Notes: generated by a model not told the origin, from the sequence alone. Counted from the stretch's first letter, positions 1-9,669 are shown. The stretch is DNA of 64,000 bases from Anaerolineales bacterium UBA6055 (GCA_002428985.1 DIYL01000015.1:391628-455627); one strand, 5' to 3'. Numbers and translations: made by a program.

Positions 1-200
1 CCCGAATCTCCACGAATCCCATGATTCAATGTCGCCACATGTAAGCGAATCTTAAGTTCATGTTGTAATTGTATAAGGATATGTAACAATGCTAATGAAT
101 CCATGCCACCAGATACACCAACAATCAAGGTTTGATTTGTAGATAATAACTTGTAATGTCGGAAAATTCGCAGTACAGTGTCCAAAGTTTGAGTAGTCAT
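1..200 (-). CDS. tilS: tRNA(Ile)-lysidine synthase TilS, N-terminal part (runs off the left edge)
   Basis: The reverse strand reads from ATG at 200-198 through 66 codons to the left edge without a stop. Residues about 28-38 contain the PP-loop ATP-pyrophosphatase signature GVSGGMDSLALLHIL, and the visible part ends in TLNHGIRGDSG, matching the second conserved TilS block. TilS modifies C34 of the AUA-reading tRNA-Ile to lysidine using ATP and lysine. Only the N-terminal domain is in the window. It is transcribed divergently from mreB across about 200 bases. The identity is firm for the PP-loop family and strong for TilS because of the SGGMDS plus NHGIRG combination. Confidence 0.85.
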   Translation of the reverse strand, partial: MTTQTLDTVLRIFRHYKLLSTNQTLIVGVSGGMDSLALLHILIQLQHELKIRLHVATLNHGIRGDS

Positions 201-360
201 GAGTCTAAATTTATAATATTGATACACTAAAGCAACAAAGTTGATTATAGCGTATTGTAAATGACTACATCAGCATGATTGGTATCATAAAATTATCATG
301 TGTATTGTGATATATCTCATTATAAGCGCCCGTAGATTAGTATCCATTCATGACAATATG

Positions 361-369
361 TGTTATAAT
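361..369 (+). promoter_or_regulatory. Extended -10 promoter for mreB
   Basis: A perfect TATAAT lies at 364-369 with an upstream TG one base before it (TG-T-TATAAT), the extended -10 form. The hexamer at the -35 position (341-346) is poor, which fits an extended -10 promoter. It sits about 33 bases before the GTG start of mreB and ahead of the AGGAG ribosome site at 392-396. Predicted only from sequence. Confidence 0.5.
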
Positions 370-402
370 TCGGCGCGTTCTCAGTCCGTTTAGGAGTCAC
401 TA

Positions 403-1464
403 GTGTTAAGTCCGTTAGATTATGTTTTCGGGTTATTTTCACTCGACATTGGTATTGATCTCGGCACAGCCTATACACTTGTTTATGTACGAGGTAAAGG
501 TATTGTCATCAATGAGCCATCATTTGTTGCGATTGATCGTAAAACCCGTACTCCAATTGAAGTTGGGGCACGTGCAAAAGAAATGTGGAGTAAAAACCCC
601 AAAGACATCCTCATTGTGCGCCCATTGCGTGATGGCGTAATTAGTGAATATGAGATTACCGCCAGTATGTTGGATTATCTCATTCGTAAAGCGCATGAAC
701 AAACATGGGTACCTGTGCCTCGTCCTCGGGTTGTAGTTGGTATTCCAAGTGGTGTCACCGAGGTAGAAAAACGTGCAGTTATTGAAGCAACATTAGATGC
801 AGGTGCACGCGAAGCCCATCTAATCGAAGAGCCTGTTGCAGCTGCTATTGGCGCAAATCTACCAGTTCTGGAAACACGTGGCAGTATGGTTGTTGACATC
901 GGCGGTGGAACAACCGAAGTCGCCCTATTTTCGCTAGGTGGTATCGTCATCAGTCGGTCAATCCGAGTTGCAGGTGATGAAATGGACGAGGATATTGTGC
1001 AATATATGCGGAATAAACATAATCTTCTTATCGGTGAACCCACAGCTGAAAAAGTTAAAGTTCGGATTGGTTCTGCTTACCCACTACCCCAAGAACAAAC
1101 GATGCTTGTCAAAGGTCGCAATCTAACCACAGGCTTACCGGATTCAGTAGAAGTCAGTTCGATTGAAATCCGCGAAGCCATCAGTGGATCAATCAATATC
1201 ATCATTGATACAGTCAAGGATGCACTTGATGATACACCTCCAGAATTAGTTGCTGATCTTATGGAAAGCGGTATTACCGTTGCTGGTGGTGCCGGACAGT
1301 TACGTGGATTAGATGAACGGATCAAAGAGGAAGTTAACATTCGATCTTGGCTAGCAGATGATGCAATGACTTGTGTTGCACGTGGTGCAGGACGTGTTCT
1401 CGAAGATTACAACAATCTGCGCCGTCTATTAACTGGACCTGAACGTGGTAGTACACGCCACTAG
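403..1464 (+). CDS. mreB: Rod shape-determining protein MreB
   Basis: Bacterial actin that forms membrane-bound filaments and positions the elongasome (RodA-PBP2). The 353 residues match the usual MreB length of about 340-350. The phosphate-1 motif is at about residues 15-23 (DIGIDLGTA), phosphate-2 at about 165 (DIGGGTTEVA) and the adenosine motif near 295 (GGAGQLRGLD). The start is GTG at 403, six bases after AGGAG; the ~14 residues before the first strand (MLSPLDYVFGLFSL) are hydrophobic and may aid membrane contact. It leads a shape-and-division block with mreC, mreD, PBP2 and, further on, rodA. Identification is secure. Confidence 0.97.
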   Translation: MLSPLDYVFGLFSLDIGIDLGTAYTLVYVRGKGIVINEPSFVAIDRKTRTPIEVGARAKEMWSKNPKDILIVRPLRDGVISEYEITASMLDYLIRKAHEQTWVPVPRPRVVVGIPSGVTEVEKRAVIEATLDAGAREAHLIEEPVAAAIGANLPVLETRGSMVVDIGGGTTEVALFSLGGIVISRSIRVAGDEMDEDIVQYMRNKHNLLIGEPTAEKVKVRIGSAYPLPQEQTMLVKGRNLTTGLPDSVEVSSIEIREAISGSINIIIDTVKDALDDTPPELVADLMESGITVAGGAGQLRGLDERIKEEVNIRSWLADDAMTCVARGAGRVLEDYNNLRRLLTGPERGSTRH

Positions 1465-1537
1465 GTAACCTCCCTTTCAGAATTTTACATTTCTATGATA
1501 CGATTACTGTAATAGTGAGCTAAGTGAGGGATGTTTT

Positions 1538-2386
1538 ATGAGACGCGACGGGGGTAACGCACGCTTCATATTTCTAGCCATCATGCTAACACTATGTGGT
1601 ATTACCATGTTACTGAGTGTAATTGGTATACTCTCCCCAGCCGAAAGTATTCTGTCGGCCCCATTAAATGCAGTCTCAGGTATATTTACCAATATATCCA
1701 TATCCTTAAATACTGTTGCCGAAGATCTCAATGACTTTGGGCGGCTCAATGAACGTGTCGCTGAACTTGAAGAACAGCTTGCTCGCCAACAAGTTGAACT
1801 CATCCAGCTACGCGAAGTCGCCAGTGATTACAATCGTCTGACAGGGCTACTATCCTACACATCTAATATTGACAATCAAGATTTTGTAACAGCTGATGTG
1901 ATTGCTGTTGATCAAAGCAGTATCGCCCGTAGTATTATCATTAATCGCGGCACCCGAGATGGGATTGATGTCGGTATGCCTGTCACAACTGATCTTGGTC
2001 TAGTTGGGCGCATTATTCGTGTTAGTTCCAATGCATCACAGGTACAACTTATCAATGATGAAAATAGTGCGGTCAGCTCGCGTTTACAAACCACACGTGC
2101 TGAAGGAAGCATTATCGGTCTTGCATCAGGTGTGTTGCGGCTTACCTTTGTTGATCTGGATGAAGAAATTGTCGAAAATGACCTAGTGATTACCTCTGGT
2201 CTTGGTGGTAACTTCCCCCCTGATATTGTGATTGGTCAAGTCACGAGTATCCGCCAGTTTGAATTCGAGCTCTTCCAAGAAGCCGAAGTACGCAGCCTCG
2301 TAGACTTCGACACGCTCGAATTTGTACTCGTTATCACTAGTTTCCAACCGATTGATCTCTCTGTATTTGAAGACGAGGAAGAATAA
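1538..2386 (+). CDS. mreC: Rod shape-determining protein MreC
   Basis: Bitopic elongasome scaffold that activates PBP2. A transmembrane segment is at about residues 12-32, then a coiled coil at about 65-100 rich in E/Q/L heptads (RVAELEEQLARQQVELIQL), then the MreC beta-barrel domain with DVIAVDQSS and GLVGRIIRVSSNASQV. The 282-residue length is normal. The start ATG follows GTGAGGG by seven bases. The C terminus is acidic (EDEEE). It lies 73 bases after mreB and two bases before mreD, so the genes are very likely co-transcribed. Confidence 0.95.
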   Translation: MRRDGGNARFIFLAIMLTLCGITMLLSVIGILSPAESILSAPLNAVSGIFTNISISLNTVAEDLNDFGRLNERVAELEEQLARQQVELIQLREVASDYNRLTGLLSYTSNIDNQDFVTADVIAVDQSSIARSIIINRGTRDGIDVGMPVTTDLGLVGRIIRVSSNASQVQLINDENSAVSSRLQTTRAEGSIIGLASGVLRLTFVDLDEEIVENDLVITSGLGGNFPPDIVIGQVTSIRQFEFELFQEAEVRSLVDFDTLEFVLVITSFQPIDLSVFEDEEE

Positions 2387-2388
2387 TA

Positions 2389-2949
2389 GTGGGGCGCTAT
2401 CTTAGCATTCCAATTCTCGGTTTTTCTGCGGCGCTTGCATCTAGCATTCTTCCGCAGGTTATCGCATTTTTCATTGCTTTACTTAGTGGCATCACGCCGA
2501 TACTTGATAACTCGCGTGGTCAACTAAGTCTCGTTATGCTATTTGTGATTGCATGGGCAGTACATGCTGATCTCGTCGAAGGGTTTATATGGGCTTTTGT
2601 TGGTGGGATTGCTATGGATTTACTCTCAATCTTACCGATTGGCGCATCCTCATTCGGGCTTGTTCTGGTTGTATTTGTCATCAACACTATTGCCACACAA
2701 ATTTACCGTGTCAATCTTGCGATCATCTTAGCGCTTACCTTAGTCGCAACGATATTTATGCAATTTTTTACATACCAAATTTTAGTCTTATTTGGCAACT
2801 CATATAACTTACTCGCATTGATTCGACTCGTACTCATCCCAACCATGATTTATAATGCGATCGCAATCTTGCCAATCTATGGATTAGTGCGTTTAATCCA
2901 ACGCCGTTTAGAAAGTGGGCTACAAACAGCCCCTAACACACTCTCCTAA
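2389..2949 (+). CDS. mreD: Rod shape-determining protein MreD
   Basis: Small integral membrane partner of MreC. 186 residues with five or six hydrophobic helices; residues about 60-90 carry the MreD-typical stretch WAFVGGIAMDLLSILPIGAS (glycine/aspartate pattern after a helix). Starts at GTG 2389, only two bases after the mreC stop, so translation is probably coupled. Position between mreC and PBP2 is the canonical order and supports the call even though MreD sequences diverge strongly. Confidence 0.9.
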   Translation: MGRYLSIPILGFSAALASSILPQVIAFFIALLSGITPILDNSRGQLSLVMLFVIAWAVHADLVEGFIWAFVGGIAMDLLSILPIGASSFGLVLVVFVINTIATQIYRVNLAIILALTLVATIFMQFFTYQILVLFGNSYNLLALIRLVLIPTMIYNAIAILPIYGLVRLIQRRLESGLQTAPNTLS

Positions 2950-2969
2950 ATCAGCTTGAGGACACATCT

Positions 2970-5297
2970 GTGAAATCGCCACGTCTTGAACCCTTCCAAT
3001 CATGGAGATTGACATTTTTTCAAACGATTATTATTGCTATCTTCCTTGTATTCGGCATACGCATGTATGAGCTACAAATTGTGCGGGAAGATGAATTCGA
3101 AATTCTCGCAGACGATAACCGGCTCAATCAACTACCTATTCCGTCTCGTCGTGGTGCAATCTTTGATCGTAATGATAACCGACTGGCATTTAATGTACCC
3201 GCTTATAACGTCACTATTATTCCAGCGGAACTTCCAGCCTTGGAAGAGGATGAGCTTGAAATTTTCAACCGCTTATCAGCACTAGTCGAAGTCCCCCCTA
3301 CCCGCGAAATTGCAGATCAAGCTGGTGTCTTTGTTCGTAGTATCGAAGAACTAGTAGCGGAAGGTGAAGGTATTGCACCATTTCGCGCCGTTATTATTGC
3401 ACAAGATGTACCATTACGTGTCGCCCAACAAATTTTAGAAGAACGTATCTATATGCCCGGTGTTGATATTGAGCCGATTGCAGTGCGAGAATACCCATCC
3501 GGTGAGTTAACAGCCCACATTGTTGGCTACATGGGGCCGATCCCAGCAGAAGAAGCAGAAGAACTTCGTGAACAGGGATACAACCCTGCATTTGATCGAA
3601 TCGGATACGAAGGAATTGAACGCTACCTCGAAGAGCGTCTTGCAGGCGTCCGTGGCTCAATTCTACGTGAAGTAGATGTAGCAGGCGAAGAAATTAATGT
3701 TATTGACCAAACAGATCCTGTACCGGGACAAAGTGTGCGCTTAACCATTGATACGGAGTTACAAGAAGCAGCACAACAGGCACTCATTGACCAACTCACC
3801 CAACTCAACACATTAAATCAACGAATTGTGTCTCAACAGGGTGTTGTTATCGCAATGGATCCAAGAACGGGTGAGGTCTTAGCACTGGTTAGTTATCCAA
3901 GTTATGATAACACGCGATTTGCACGTGCCATTGATGGTGAGTATTATCTCGACATTATTGATGATCCCCTTCGTCCCCTTGTGAATAACGCAATCAAAAG
4001 TCTGTATCCACCGGGCTCAGTTTGGAAGATTCTCAGCGCGGCTGCCTTTGCGGAAGAAGATGTTATCGATCCCAACACCCAGCTACTTGCTGAAGGACAA
4101 TTAATTCTAGAAAATCGTTATGCACCGAATGATCCCGCTGCATCACAACGATTTGTATGTTGGTTAAGAGAAGGACATGGCAGAGTCAATCTGGTACAAA
4201 GCATTGCATGGAGTTGCGACATCTACTTCTATCAGGCAGGTGGCGGTAATCCGAATCTATCAGCCGAGACCGTGCGTCCGGGAGGTTTAGGGATAGAAGA
4301 CTTGTTCCGCTATGCGACCGCATTTGGTATTGGGTCAGAATTAGGTATTGAATTACCATTTGAGAATCCGGGACGTATGCCTGATCGTGACTGGAAACGC
4401 CGGAACTACGGAGAAAACTGGTCAACAGGCGACACATACAACGCATCTTTTGGTCAAGGTTATCTAACAACCACACCATTGCAATTACTCGCGGCAGTTG
4501 CATCAACTATCAATGGAGGTGTACTTTATCAACCAACTGTCATTCGGGAATTCCTTGATGAAGAACGACGTATTATAGAGCCATTTACACCTAAGCCACT
4601 ACGAACAATCAATTTGGCAGCTCTAAATCCAGGTGAGGATATTACATTACTTCTACTTGAGGACATGCTGATGAAAGGACCTTCGAGCCTCGCTTGTACC
4701 TGTGAGCCAGATTCAGAATGGTACAATCCAGACCGTTGCGACCCTCAAGGATATCGCAACACAGTTGACATCAATCAAGACGTAGCGATCGAAGACTTGA
4801 GAACATATAAGGTTCACGTCCCACTAAATTACAATTTTAATGGTGCGGTGTGCCAGCCTATTCGATTCCGCCCTGCTACGAATCCCTACATTCCACCATT
4901 TTTGTCAGATGAGACACTTGAGCTCGTACAGCTTGGGATGCGTGAAGCAGTCATTGGAGAAGGTGGAACTGCGAGTAATGCAGCCTTACCATATGTCAAT
5001 GTCGCTGGTAAGACAGGCACTGCAGAATACTGTGACGACATAGCTGCACCGCTTAACTTGTGTGTTCCCGGACAGTGGCCAGCTCATGCATGGTTCGCTG
5101 GATATGCACCCTACGAAGACCCAGAAATCATCATTCAGGCATTCGTCTATAATGGTGGTGAAGGTTCACAGGTTGCGTTACCCATTGTCATTAATACGAT
5201 GGAGGAATATTTCCGTCTCAAGAGCGAGCGAGAGGGTGTACCACTCAACCAAGAAGCCAGCATTCAGGCAGATATACCAGATACAAGCGAGGGATAA
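2970..5297 (+). CDS. mrdA: Penicillin-binding protein 2 (elongasome transpeptidase)
   Basis: Class B transpeptidase that cross-links peptidoglycan with RodA during elongation. A signal anchor is at about residues 15-35, the dimerisation/pedestal domain about 50-260, and the transpeptidase domain about 270-760. Active-site motifs are S350-V-W-K353, S415-C-D417 (the SxD form known for PBP2) and K681-T-G683. At 775 residues it is well over 100 longer than the Escherichia coli protein; the excess includes a region at about 555-645 with several cysteines (LACTCEP, DRCDP, GAVCQP). More cysteines lie near both active-site motifs. GTG start 2970 follows TGAGGA. Product is secure; the role of the cysteine-rich region is unknown. 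Confidence 0.95.
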   Translation: MKSPRLEPFQSWRLTFFQTIIIAIFLVFGIRMYELQIVREDEFEILADDNRLNQLPIPSRRGAIFDRNDNRLAFNVPAYNVTIIPAELPALEEDELEIFNRLSALVEVPPTREIADQAGVFVRSIEELVAEGEGIAPFRAVIIAQDVPLRVAQQILEERIYMPGVDIEPIAVREYPSGELTAHIVGYMGPIPAEEAEELREQGYNPAFDRIGYEGIERYLEERLAGVRGSILREVDVAGEEINVIDQTDPVPGQSVRLTIDTELQEAAQQALIDQLTQLNTLNQRIVSQQGVVIAMDPRTGEVLALVSYPSYDNTRFARAIDGEYYLDIIDDPLRPLVNNAIKSLYPPGSVWKILSAAAFAEEDVIDPNTQLLAEGQLILENRYAPNDPAASQRFVCWLREGHGRVNLVQSIAWSCDIYFYQAGGGNPNLSAETVRPGGLGIEDLFRYATAFGIGSELGIELPFENPGRMPDRDWKRRNYGENWSTGDTYNASFGQGYLTTTPLQLLAAVASTINGGVLYQPTVIREFLDEERRIIEPFTPKPLRTINLAALNPGEDITLLLLEDMLMKGPSSLACTCEPDSEWYNPDRCDPQGYRNTVDINQDVAIEDLRTYKVHVPLNYNFNGAVCQPIRFRPATNPYIPPFLSDETLELVQLGMREAVIGEGGTASNAALPYVNVAGKTGTAEYCDDIAAPLNLCVPGQWPAHAWFAGYAPYEDPEIIIQAFVYNGGEGSQVALPIVINTMEEYFRLKSEREGVPLNQEASIQADIPDTSEG

Positions 5298-5298
5298 G

Positions 5299-6396
5299 TT
5301 GCGGAATCTAATTGAAGACCCGATCCACACATTACAATATTGGAGTCCAGCACTCATCACCGCCGCAATTGCATGGTTTATCTTGCTCCTACTTGGTGAC
5401 ACCCCTATTGTACGAGCTTCAGGTCTAGCTTTAGGTATTCTCGGTATCACCGCCACCATGAGGCGGATGGGGTATGTCGCATCGATTGGAGGTGGGTTGA
5501 CAATCGCATTTTGTCCAATATTTTGGTCACAAACAGGTGGTGGTGTCTCTGCTCCAGCAACGATAACGATTGCAATAGGATTAGCAGGTCTTGCAACAAT
5601 CATTATGACTGTCATCAGTGGGCGATATTATATTGGTATTGGTCTAGGAATTGCAGCATTTGTTGCAATCTTCTGGAGTCAAATAGGCACACCTCAAAGT
5701 TTACGCCTGACGGGTTTTGTTACTGCATGGATTGTCTACCTTTTAGTCGATATGATTTTACTCACCAATCCACGTCCTGATGCTAAACCACCACAACCAC
5801 CCAAACCTTATCATACAATTGGGATACTTTTCTTATTCACAATTGGTGCACTTAATGATCCGCTACTCACCCTGCTTGCACCTGCAATCCTACTAAGCCT
5901 TTTCCTATCGTATGCTCAACTGTCACGATGGTATTGGATGGCAATAATCGCCTCCATTATGTTAGGTTTGGTATTGCTCATCAACACCTACATCTTAATT
6001 GAACCACCAAGAATCAATCTACTAGGTTGGAGACAGGCAATGCGCTGGATCGACCTAGGACATCTAATTATCGCTCAATTTAGCATATTTGGCGTTATTC
6101 TGAGCGTCATCGGGTTGGCACGGTTATCGCGTTGGTATCCGCCATTGGGAACAATTACAATGATCGCCTATGGTGCATATTTTTTCTTCGGTTTGACATT
6201 TGATGGAAACTTTAGAGAAGTTCTACTCCTACCCCTTCTCATTATTCAAGTCATTTGGATGACATATGCTGTAAATGCCTTTGGTCAGTGGGTTAACAAT
6301 ACCATGAAGAGCACATCACATACTTGGACACATCTTGTTTCTGCGCTATATCTTATACTACCTGCTATTTTACTTTGGAATATCATACAATCCTGA
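5299..6396 (+). CDS. Polytopic membrane protein of unknown function
   Basis: 365 residues with about ten predicted hydrophobic helices and almost no soluble parts apart from a proline-rich loop (DAKPPQPPKPYH, near residue 170). I chose TTG at 5299 because GAGGG lies at 5289-5293; the same frame stays open back to 5062 but that part overlaps the PBP2 coding sequence and has no membrane-protein character. The start is one base after the PBP2 stop, so it is probably translated with mrdA. I do not recognise the family. Position suggests a cell-envelope role, which is inference only. Confidence 0.75.
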   Translation: MRNLIEDPIHTLQYWSPALITAAIAWFILLLLGDTPIVRASGLALGILGITATMRRMGYVASIGGGLTIAFCPIFWSQTGGGVSAPATITIAIGLAGLATIIMTVISGRYYIGIGLGIAAFVAIFWSQIGTPQSLRLTGFVTAWIVYLLVDMILLTNPRPDAKPPQPPKPYHTIGILFLFTIGALNDPLLTLLAPAILLSLFLSYAQLSRWYWMAIIASIMLGLVLLINTYILIEPPRINLLGWRQAMRWIDLGHLIIAQFSIFGVILSVIGLARLSRWYPPLGTITMIAYGAYFFFGLTFDGNFREVLLLPLLIIQVIWMTYAVNAFGQWVNNTMKSTSHTWTHLVSALYLILPAILLWNIIQS

Positions 6397-6478
6397 TGAA
6401 ACAAAAAATAAAATAGCATATATTTGAAAAGCGTGTATAGTTAAGCATATTTGTGGTGTTGTAAAACTATATTGCGGA

Positions 6479-7180
6479 ATGGGGCAATATTTCAGAATGC
6501 AAGATGAACTTATTTCTATCAAAGGTGTTAAAGACGGCTTGCTCATTAGCTTGAGTACTACCGAGCAATGGAAGTCCATCACATCTGAACTTGCGACAAA
6601 AATAGATGCACAAGTAGATTTCTATTCAGGCGCAAATGTCACAGTCGATTTGGGAACACGCCCTGTACCAAAATACGAGTTAAGTTCCCTAAAGGCATTA
6701 CTTGAGCGACGAGGATTAACACTAACTGTCGTTTTAAGTGATAGTGATACAACCAATCAATCAGCAATGGCACTTGATTTACGCGCCGAAACAGGTAATC
6801 AAGTACCGGGACGTGATGCCCAAGAGACTGTTCCTATCAGTTCTGAGGAAACAGGTACAACAGGTATTATGTTCAAACGCACCCTACGATCAGGACGCAC
6901 CATTCATAGCGAAGGTCATGTCGTGGTATATGGGGATGTCAACCCAGGTGCAAAAATCATTGCGGACGGCGACATAATTATCTGGGGCAGATTACGGGGT
7001 ACGGTTCATGCAGGTGCAAGTGGAGATGAATCTGCAATTATCTGTGCGCTAGATATGAGTCCAACGCAACTCCGCATTGCAAACTATATAGCGACCTCTC
7101 CACCCGGCAAACGGGGTAACATAATGCCAGAAGTCGCATTAATTCGAGATAACCAAATTGTTGTGGAAGCCAGAGATTAA
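6479..7180 (+). CDS. minC: Septum site-determining protein MinC
   Basis: Inhibitor of FtsZ assembly recruited to the membrane by MinD. The N-terminal part (about 1-110) is the less conserved FtsZ-binding domain. The C-terminal domain (about 140-225) has the MinC beta-helix repeats GHVVVYGDVNPGAKIIADGD and IIIWGRLRGTVHAGA. 233 residues is typical. ATG 6479 is used here; an alternative ATG at 6497 (MQDELISIKG) fits the family start equally well and neither has a clear ribosome site. The next gene is minD, 18 bases downstream. Confidence 0.92.
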   Translation: MGQYFRMQDELISIKGVKDGLLISLSTTEQWKSITSELATKIDAQVDFYSGANVTVDLGTRPVPKYELSSLKALLERRGLTLTVVLSDSDTTNQSAMALDLRAETGNQVPGRDAQETVPISSEETGTTGIMFKRTLRSGRTIHSEGHVVVYGDVNPGAKIIADGDIIIWGRLRGTVHAGASGDESAIICALDMSPTQLRIANYIATSPPGKRGNIMPEVALIRDNQIVVEARD

Positions 7181-7198
7181 ACCGAGAAAGGACACGGT

Positions 7199-8005
7199 AT
7201 GGGGGCAAAAGTAGTAACGATTACATCCGGTAAAGGTGGTGTGGGTAAAACTACAACGACCGCTAATTTAGGGGTATCGTTAGCACGCCTCGGCAAGAAA
7301 GTAGTTGTCATTGATGCTGATATTGGATTACGCAACCTTGATGTGATTATGGGTTTAGAAAACCGTATCGTTTATGATCTCGTAGATATTGTTGAAGGAC
7401 GTAGCAAACTCCGTCAAGCCATGATCAAACATAAACAATTTCCAGATCTATACCTCATTCCGGCAGCACAAACACGAGATAAAATGGCAGTTAGCCCGAC
7501 AGACATGATCCAAGTCGCTGATAAGCTGCGTGAGGAATTTGATTATATTCTTGTAGACTCGCCTGCTGGTATTGAACGTGGATACCGTAATGCAATCGCT
7601 CCGGCTGATGAAGTACTTGTTGTTACAAATCCAGAAGTATCTGCAGTACGCGATGCCGATCGCATTATTGGTTTGATTGAAGCAGAAAACAAGGGACCCG
7701 GCAAGCTAATTATCAATCGTCTTAAACCTCATATGGTTAAAAAAGGTGAAATGTTATCTGCTGAGGATATTACCGATATTCTAGGCTTAAGAATTATTGG
7801 TATCGTTCCCGAAGATGACTACGTTATTCCAGCATCAAACAGTGGTGTACCTGTGACACTCAATCCTGAATCACGTGCAGGAATTGCATTTACAAATATC
7901 GCTCGACGGATAACAGGCGAGGATATACCGCTTATGAAGCTTGAAGAAACAGGTGGTATTTTTAATCGTCTTGCCCGCTTATTTGGTAGTGGATCAAGCG
8001 TTTAA
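7199..8005 (+). CDS. minD: Septum site-determining ATPase MinD
   Basis: ParA/MinD-type ATPase that oscillates or gradients on the membrane and positions MinC. The deviant Walker A is at residues 10-19 (SGKGGVGKTT, with signature K12 and K17). Further family blocks are VIDADIGLRNLDVIMGLE and ILVDSPAGIE (Walker B). The last ~15 residues (GIFNRLARLFGSG) form the expected amphipathic membrane-targeting helix. AAAGGA precedes ATG 7199. Lies between minC and minE, the classic order. Confidence 0.97.
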   Translation: MGAKVVTITSGKGGVGKTTTTANLGVSLARLGKKVVVIDADIGLRNLDVIMGLENRIVYDLVDIVEGRSKLRQAMIKHKQFPDLYLIPAAQTRDKMAVSPTDMIQVADKLREEFDYILVDSPAGIERGYRNAIAPADEVLVVTNPEVSAVRDADRIIGLIEAENKGPGKLIINRLKPHMVKKGEMLSAEDITDILGLRIIGIVPEDDYVIPASNSGVPVTLNPESRAGIAFTNIARRITGEDIPLMKLEETGGIFNRLARLFGSGSSV

Positions 8006-8041
8006 CCGGATCACTCGTCAACCAAAGTAAAGGATTTTTCC

Positions 8042-8377
8042 ATGGCAAGCTTTTTTGATCGCATGTTTGGGCGCAATAAACAAGGGTCAGGTGCAACTGC
8101 CAAAGACAGATTACGCTTCGTTCTGCAATATGACCGTATCAATATTCCACCAGAAAAAATGGAAGAAATGAAACGGGAAATTCTAGAAGTGATTTCTAAG
8201 TATGTCTCAGTGGATAGTGAACGTGTAGATATTGCCCTTGAACAGCGCGACCGTGACTACAGTACACTTGTTGCTGAAATTCCATTTACAGGTGATAGTA
8301 AAGCCCCTATAGATACAACTAATGGGGATTCTGAAGACAATTCAACTTCAAAAGAAGAAGAAACCAAAGAAACATAG
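8042..8377 (+). CDS. minE: Cell division topological specificity factor MinE
   Basis: Stimulates MinD ATPase and restricts MinC/MinD to the poles. The N terminus (FFDRMFGRN) is the short membrane-binding helix, followed by the anti-MinCD segment (AKDRLRFVLQYDR) and the topological-specificity domain ending near residue 85 (STLVAEIPF). The extra acidic/serine-rich tail of about 25 residues makes it longer (111 residues) than most MinE proteins. AAAGGA lies ahead of ATG 8042. Co-transcribed with minC and minD. Confidence 0.95.
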   Translation: MASFFDRMFGRNKQGSGATAKDRLRFVLQYDRINIPPEKMEEMKREILEVISKYVSVDSERVDIALEQRDRDYSTLVAEIPFTGDSKAPIDTTNGDSEDNSTSKEEETKET

Positions 8378-8462
8378 CTTTAAAATTTCCATTATTCCCT
8401 TACCAAAAATCGTCTATTTACCTACGATCAAATCCAACCCTGTGCGTAACAAGACCCTCAGT

Positions 8463-8468
8463 TATAAT
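8463..8468 (+). promoter_or_regulatory. Possible -10 box for rodA
   Basis: TATAAT at 8463-8468 lies 28 bases before the rodA start in the 118-base gap after minE. No good -35 hexamer is 16-18 bases upstream, so this may be a weak or activator-dependent promoter, or rodA may depend on readthrough from minE. Confidence 0.35.
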
Positions 8469-8495
8469 GTTCAACCATATAAGTAAGTTCAATTG

Positions 8496-9608
8496 ATGGT
8501 TGATATGGTTGATAATATAAGTGTCTGGCGACGATTTGATTATATCCTTTTTGGAGCAACAATCGTTTTAGTTGTCTTTGGCATTTTGATGATTGCAAGC
8601 GCAACACAGGATGCTATTGACCCCGATCTTATCAGTCGTGTTCCTGATCAAATCAACTTTGCTACAATTAGCATTTTTGTTACTGTAATCTTAGCATTCA
8701 TTGATTACCGTCTCTTGGGTGGAATTAGCCCGTGGCTATACGCAGTCATGATTATTCTACTCGCCATGGTATTATTTTTTGGTGTTGAAGGTGATGGTGG
8801 AGCGCAACGTTGGCTCAACCTTGGTATCCGAATTCAACCATCCGAAATCGGAAAAATCATACTCATTATTACGCTGTCTCAACATCTGGCAGAACGCTAT
8901 CAAAATCTTGATAAACTATCAGCAGTTTTCCGATCATTAGCCCATGTAGCGGTACCAGCCGCCCTAATTTTTATTCAACCAGACCTCGGTACGACTATTG
9001 TATTTTTGGTGATTTGGGCTGTCTTAGTTTGGTCAGCTGGCTTTCGCCTCCGACATATTGCCCTACTTGGTACAGTCGCATTATTGTTATTGCCAATTGC
9101 CTTCACTCAACTTGAACCGTATCAGGTCTCGCGTATTACCACATTCATTAATCCAGAAAGTGATCCTGATGCATTTTTCAATATTCGTCAGGCACTAATC
9201 AGTATTGGATCAGGTGGTCCATTTGGTAAAGGCTATGGTGTAGGATCACAAAACACTGGGCGTTTCTTACGGGTACGCCACACAGATTTTATTTTCAGTG
9301 TTATCGCACATGAATTTGGGATGGCTGGTGGTGTAACTGTATTAGGTCTTATTACTTTGATTTTAATGCGTATTCTCAGAGGAGCCCGTCAAGCAAGTGA
9401 TGCACTTGGTAGCATGATTTGCTATGGTGTTGCAGGGATGATTTTCTTCCAGACAGTTGTATCTGTTGGCATGAATCTCGCTCTATTACCCGTTACAGGG
9501 CTAACCTTACCCTTTGTCAGTTCGGGCGGTACATCATTATTATTTACGATGGTCGGCGTCGGTCTAGTACAAAGTGTCATCGTTCGTCGTCGTCGCACTG
9601 AATTTTGA
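8496..9608 (+). CDS. rodA: Rod shape-determining peptidoglycan polymerase RodA (SEDS)
   Basis: SEDS-family glycosyltransferase that polymerises lipid II with PBP2. About ten transmembrane helices over ~370 residues. Conserved blocks include RWLNLGIRIQPSEIGKI, the catalytic-loop region RHTDFIFSVIAHEFG, and the C-terminal LPVTGLTLPFVSSGGTS. Family blocks alone do not separate RodA from FtsW or SpoVE; I chose RodA because PBP2 and MreBCD are in the same block. Start codons TTG 8493, ATG 8496 and ATG 8505 are in frame with no clear ribosome site; ATG 8496 is used. Confidence 0.9.
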   Translation: MVDMVDNISVWRRFDYILFGATIVLVVFGILMIASATQDAIDPDLISRVPDQINFATISIFVTVILAFIDYRLLGGISPWLYAVMIILLAMVLFFGVEGDGGAQRWLNLGIRIQPSEIGKIILIITLSQHLAERYQNLDKLSAVFRSLAHVAVPAALIFIQPDLGTTIVFLVIWAVLVWSAGFRLRHIALLGTVALLLLPIAFTQLEPYQVSRITTFINPESDPDAFFNIRQALISIGSGGPFGKGYGVGSQNTGRFLRVRHTDFIFSVIAHEFGMAGGVTVLGLITLILMRILRGARQASDALGSMICYGVAGMIFFQTVVSVGMNLALLPVTGLTLPFVSSGGTSLLFTMVGVGLVQSVIVRRRRTEF

Positions 9609-9669
9609 CCTTTTATGAACTCTAAAACACATTATAATAGAGTCTTACGACACAAAGGAGAAATGATTC

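Noticed and set aside
5062..5298. N-terminal extension of the membrane protein after PBP2
   Set aside because: It overlaps the PBP2 coding sequence in another frame, has no membrane-protein character, and a TTG with a ribosome site at 5299 gives a sensible start.
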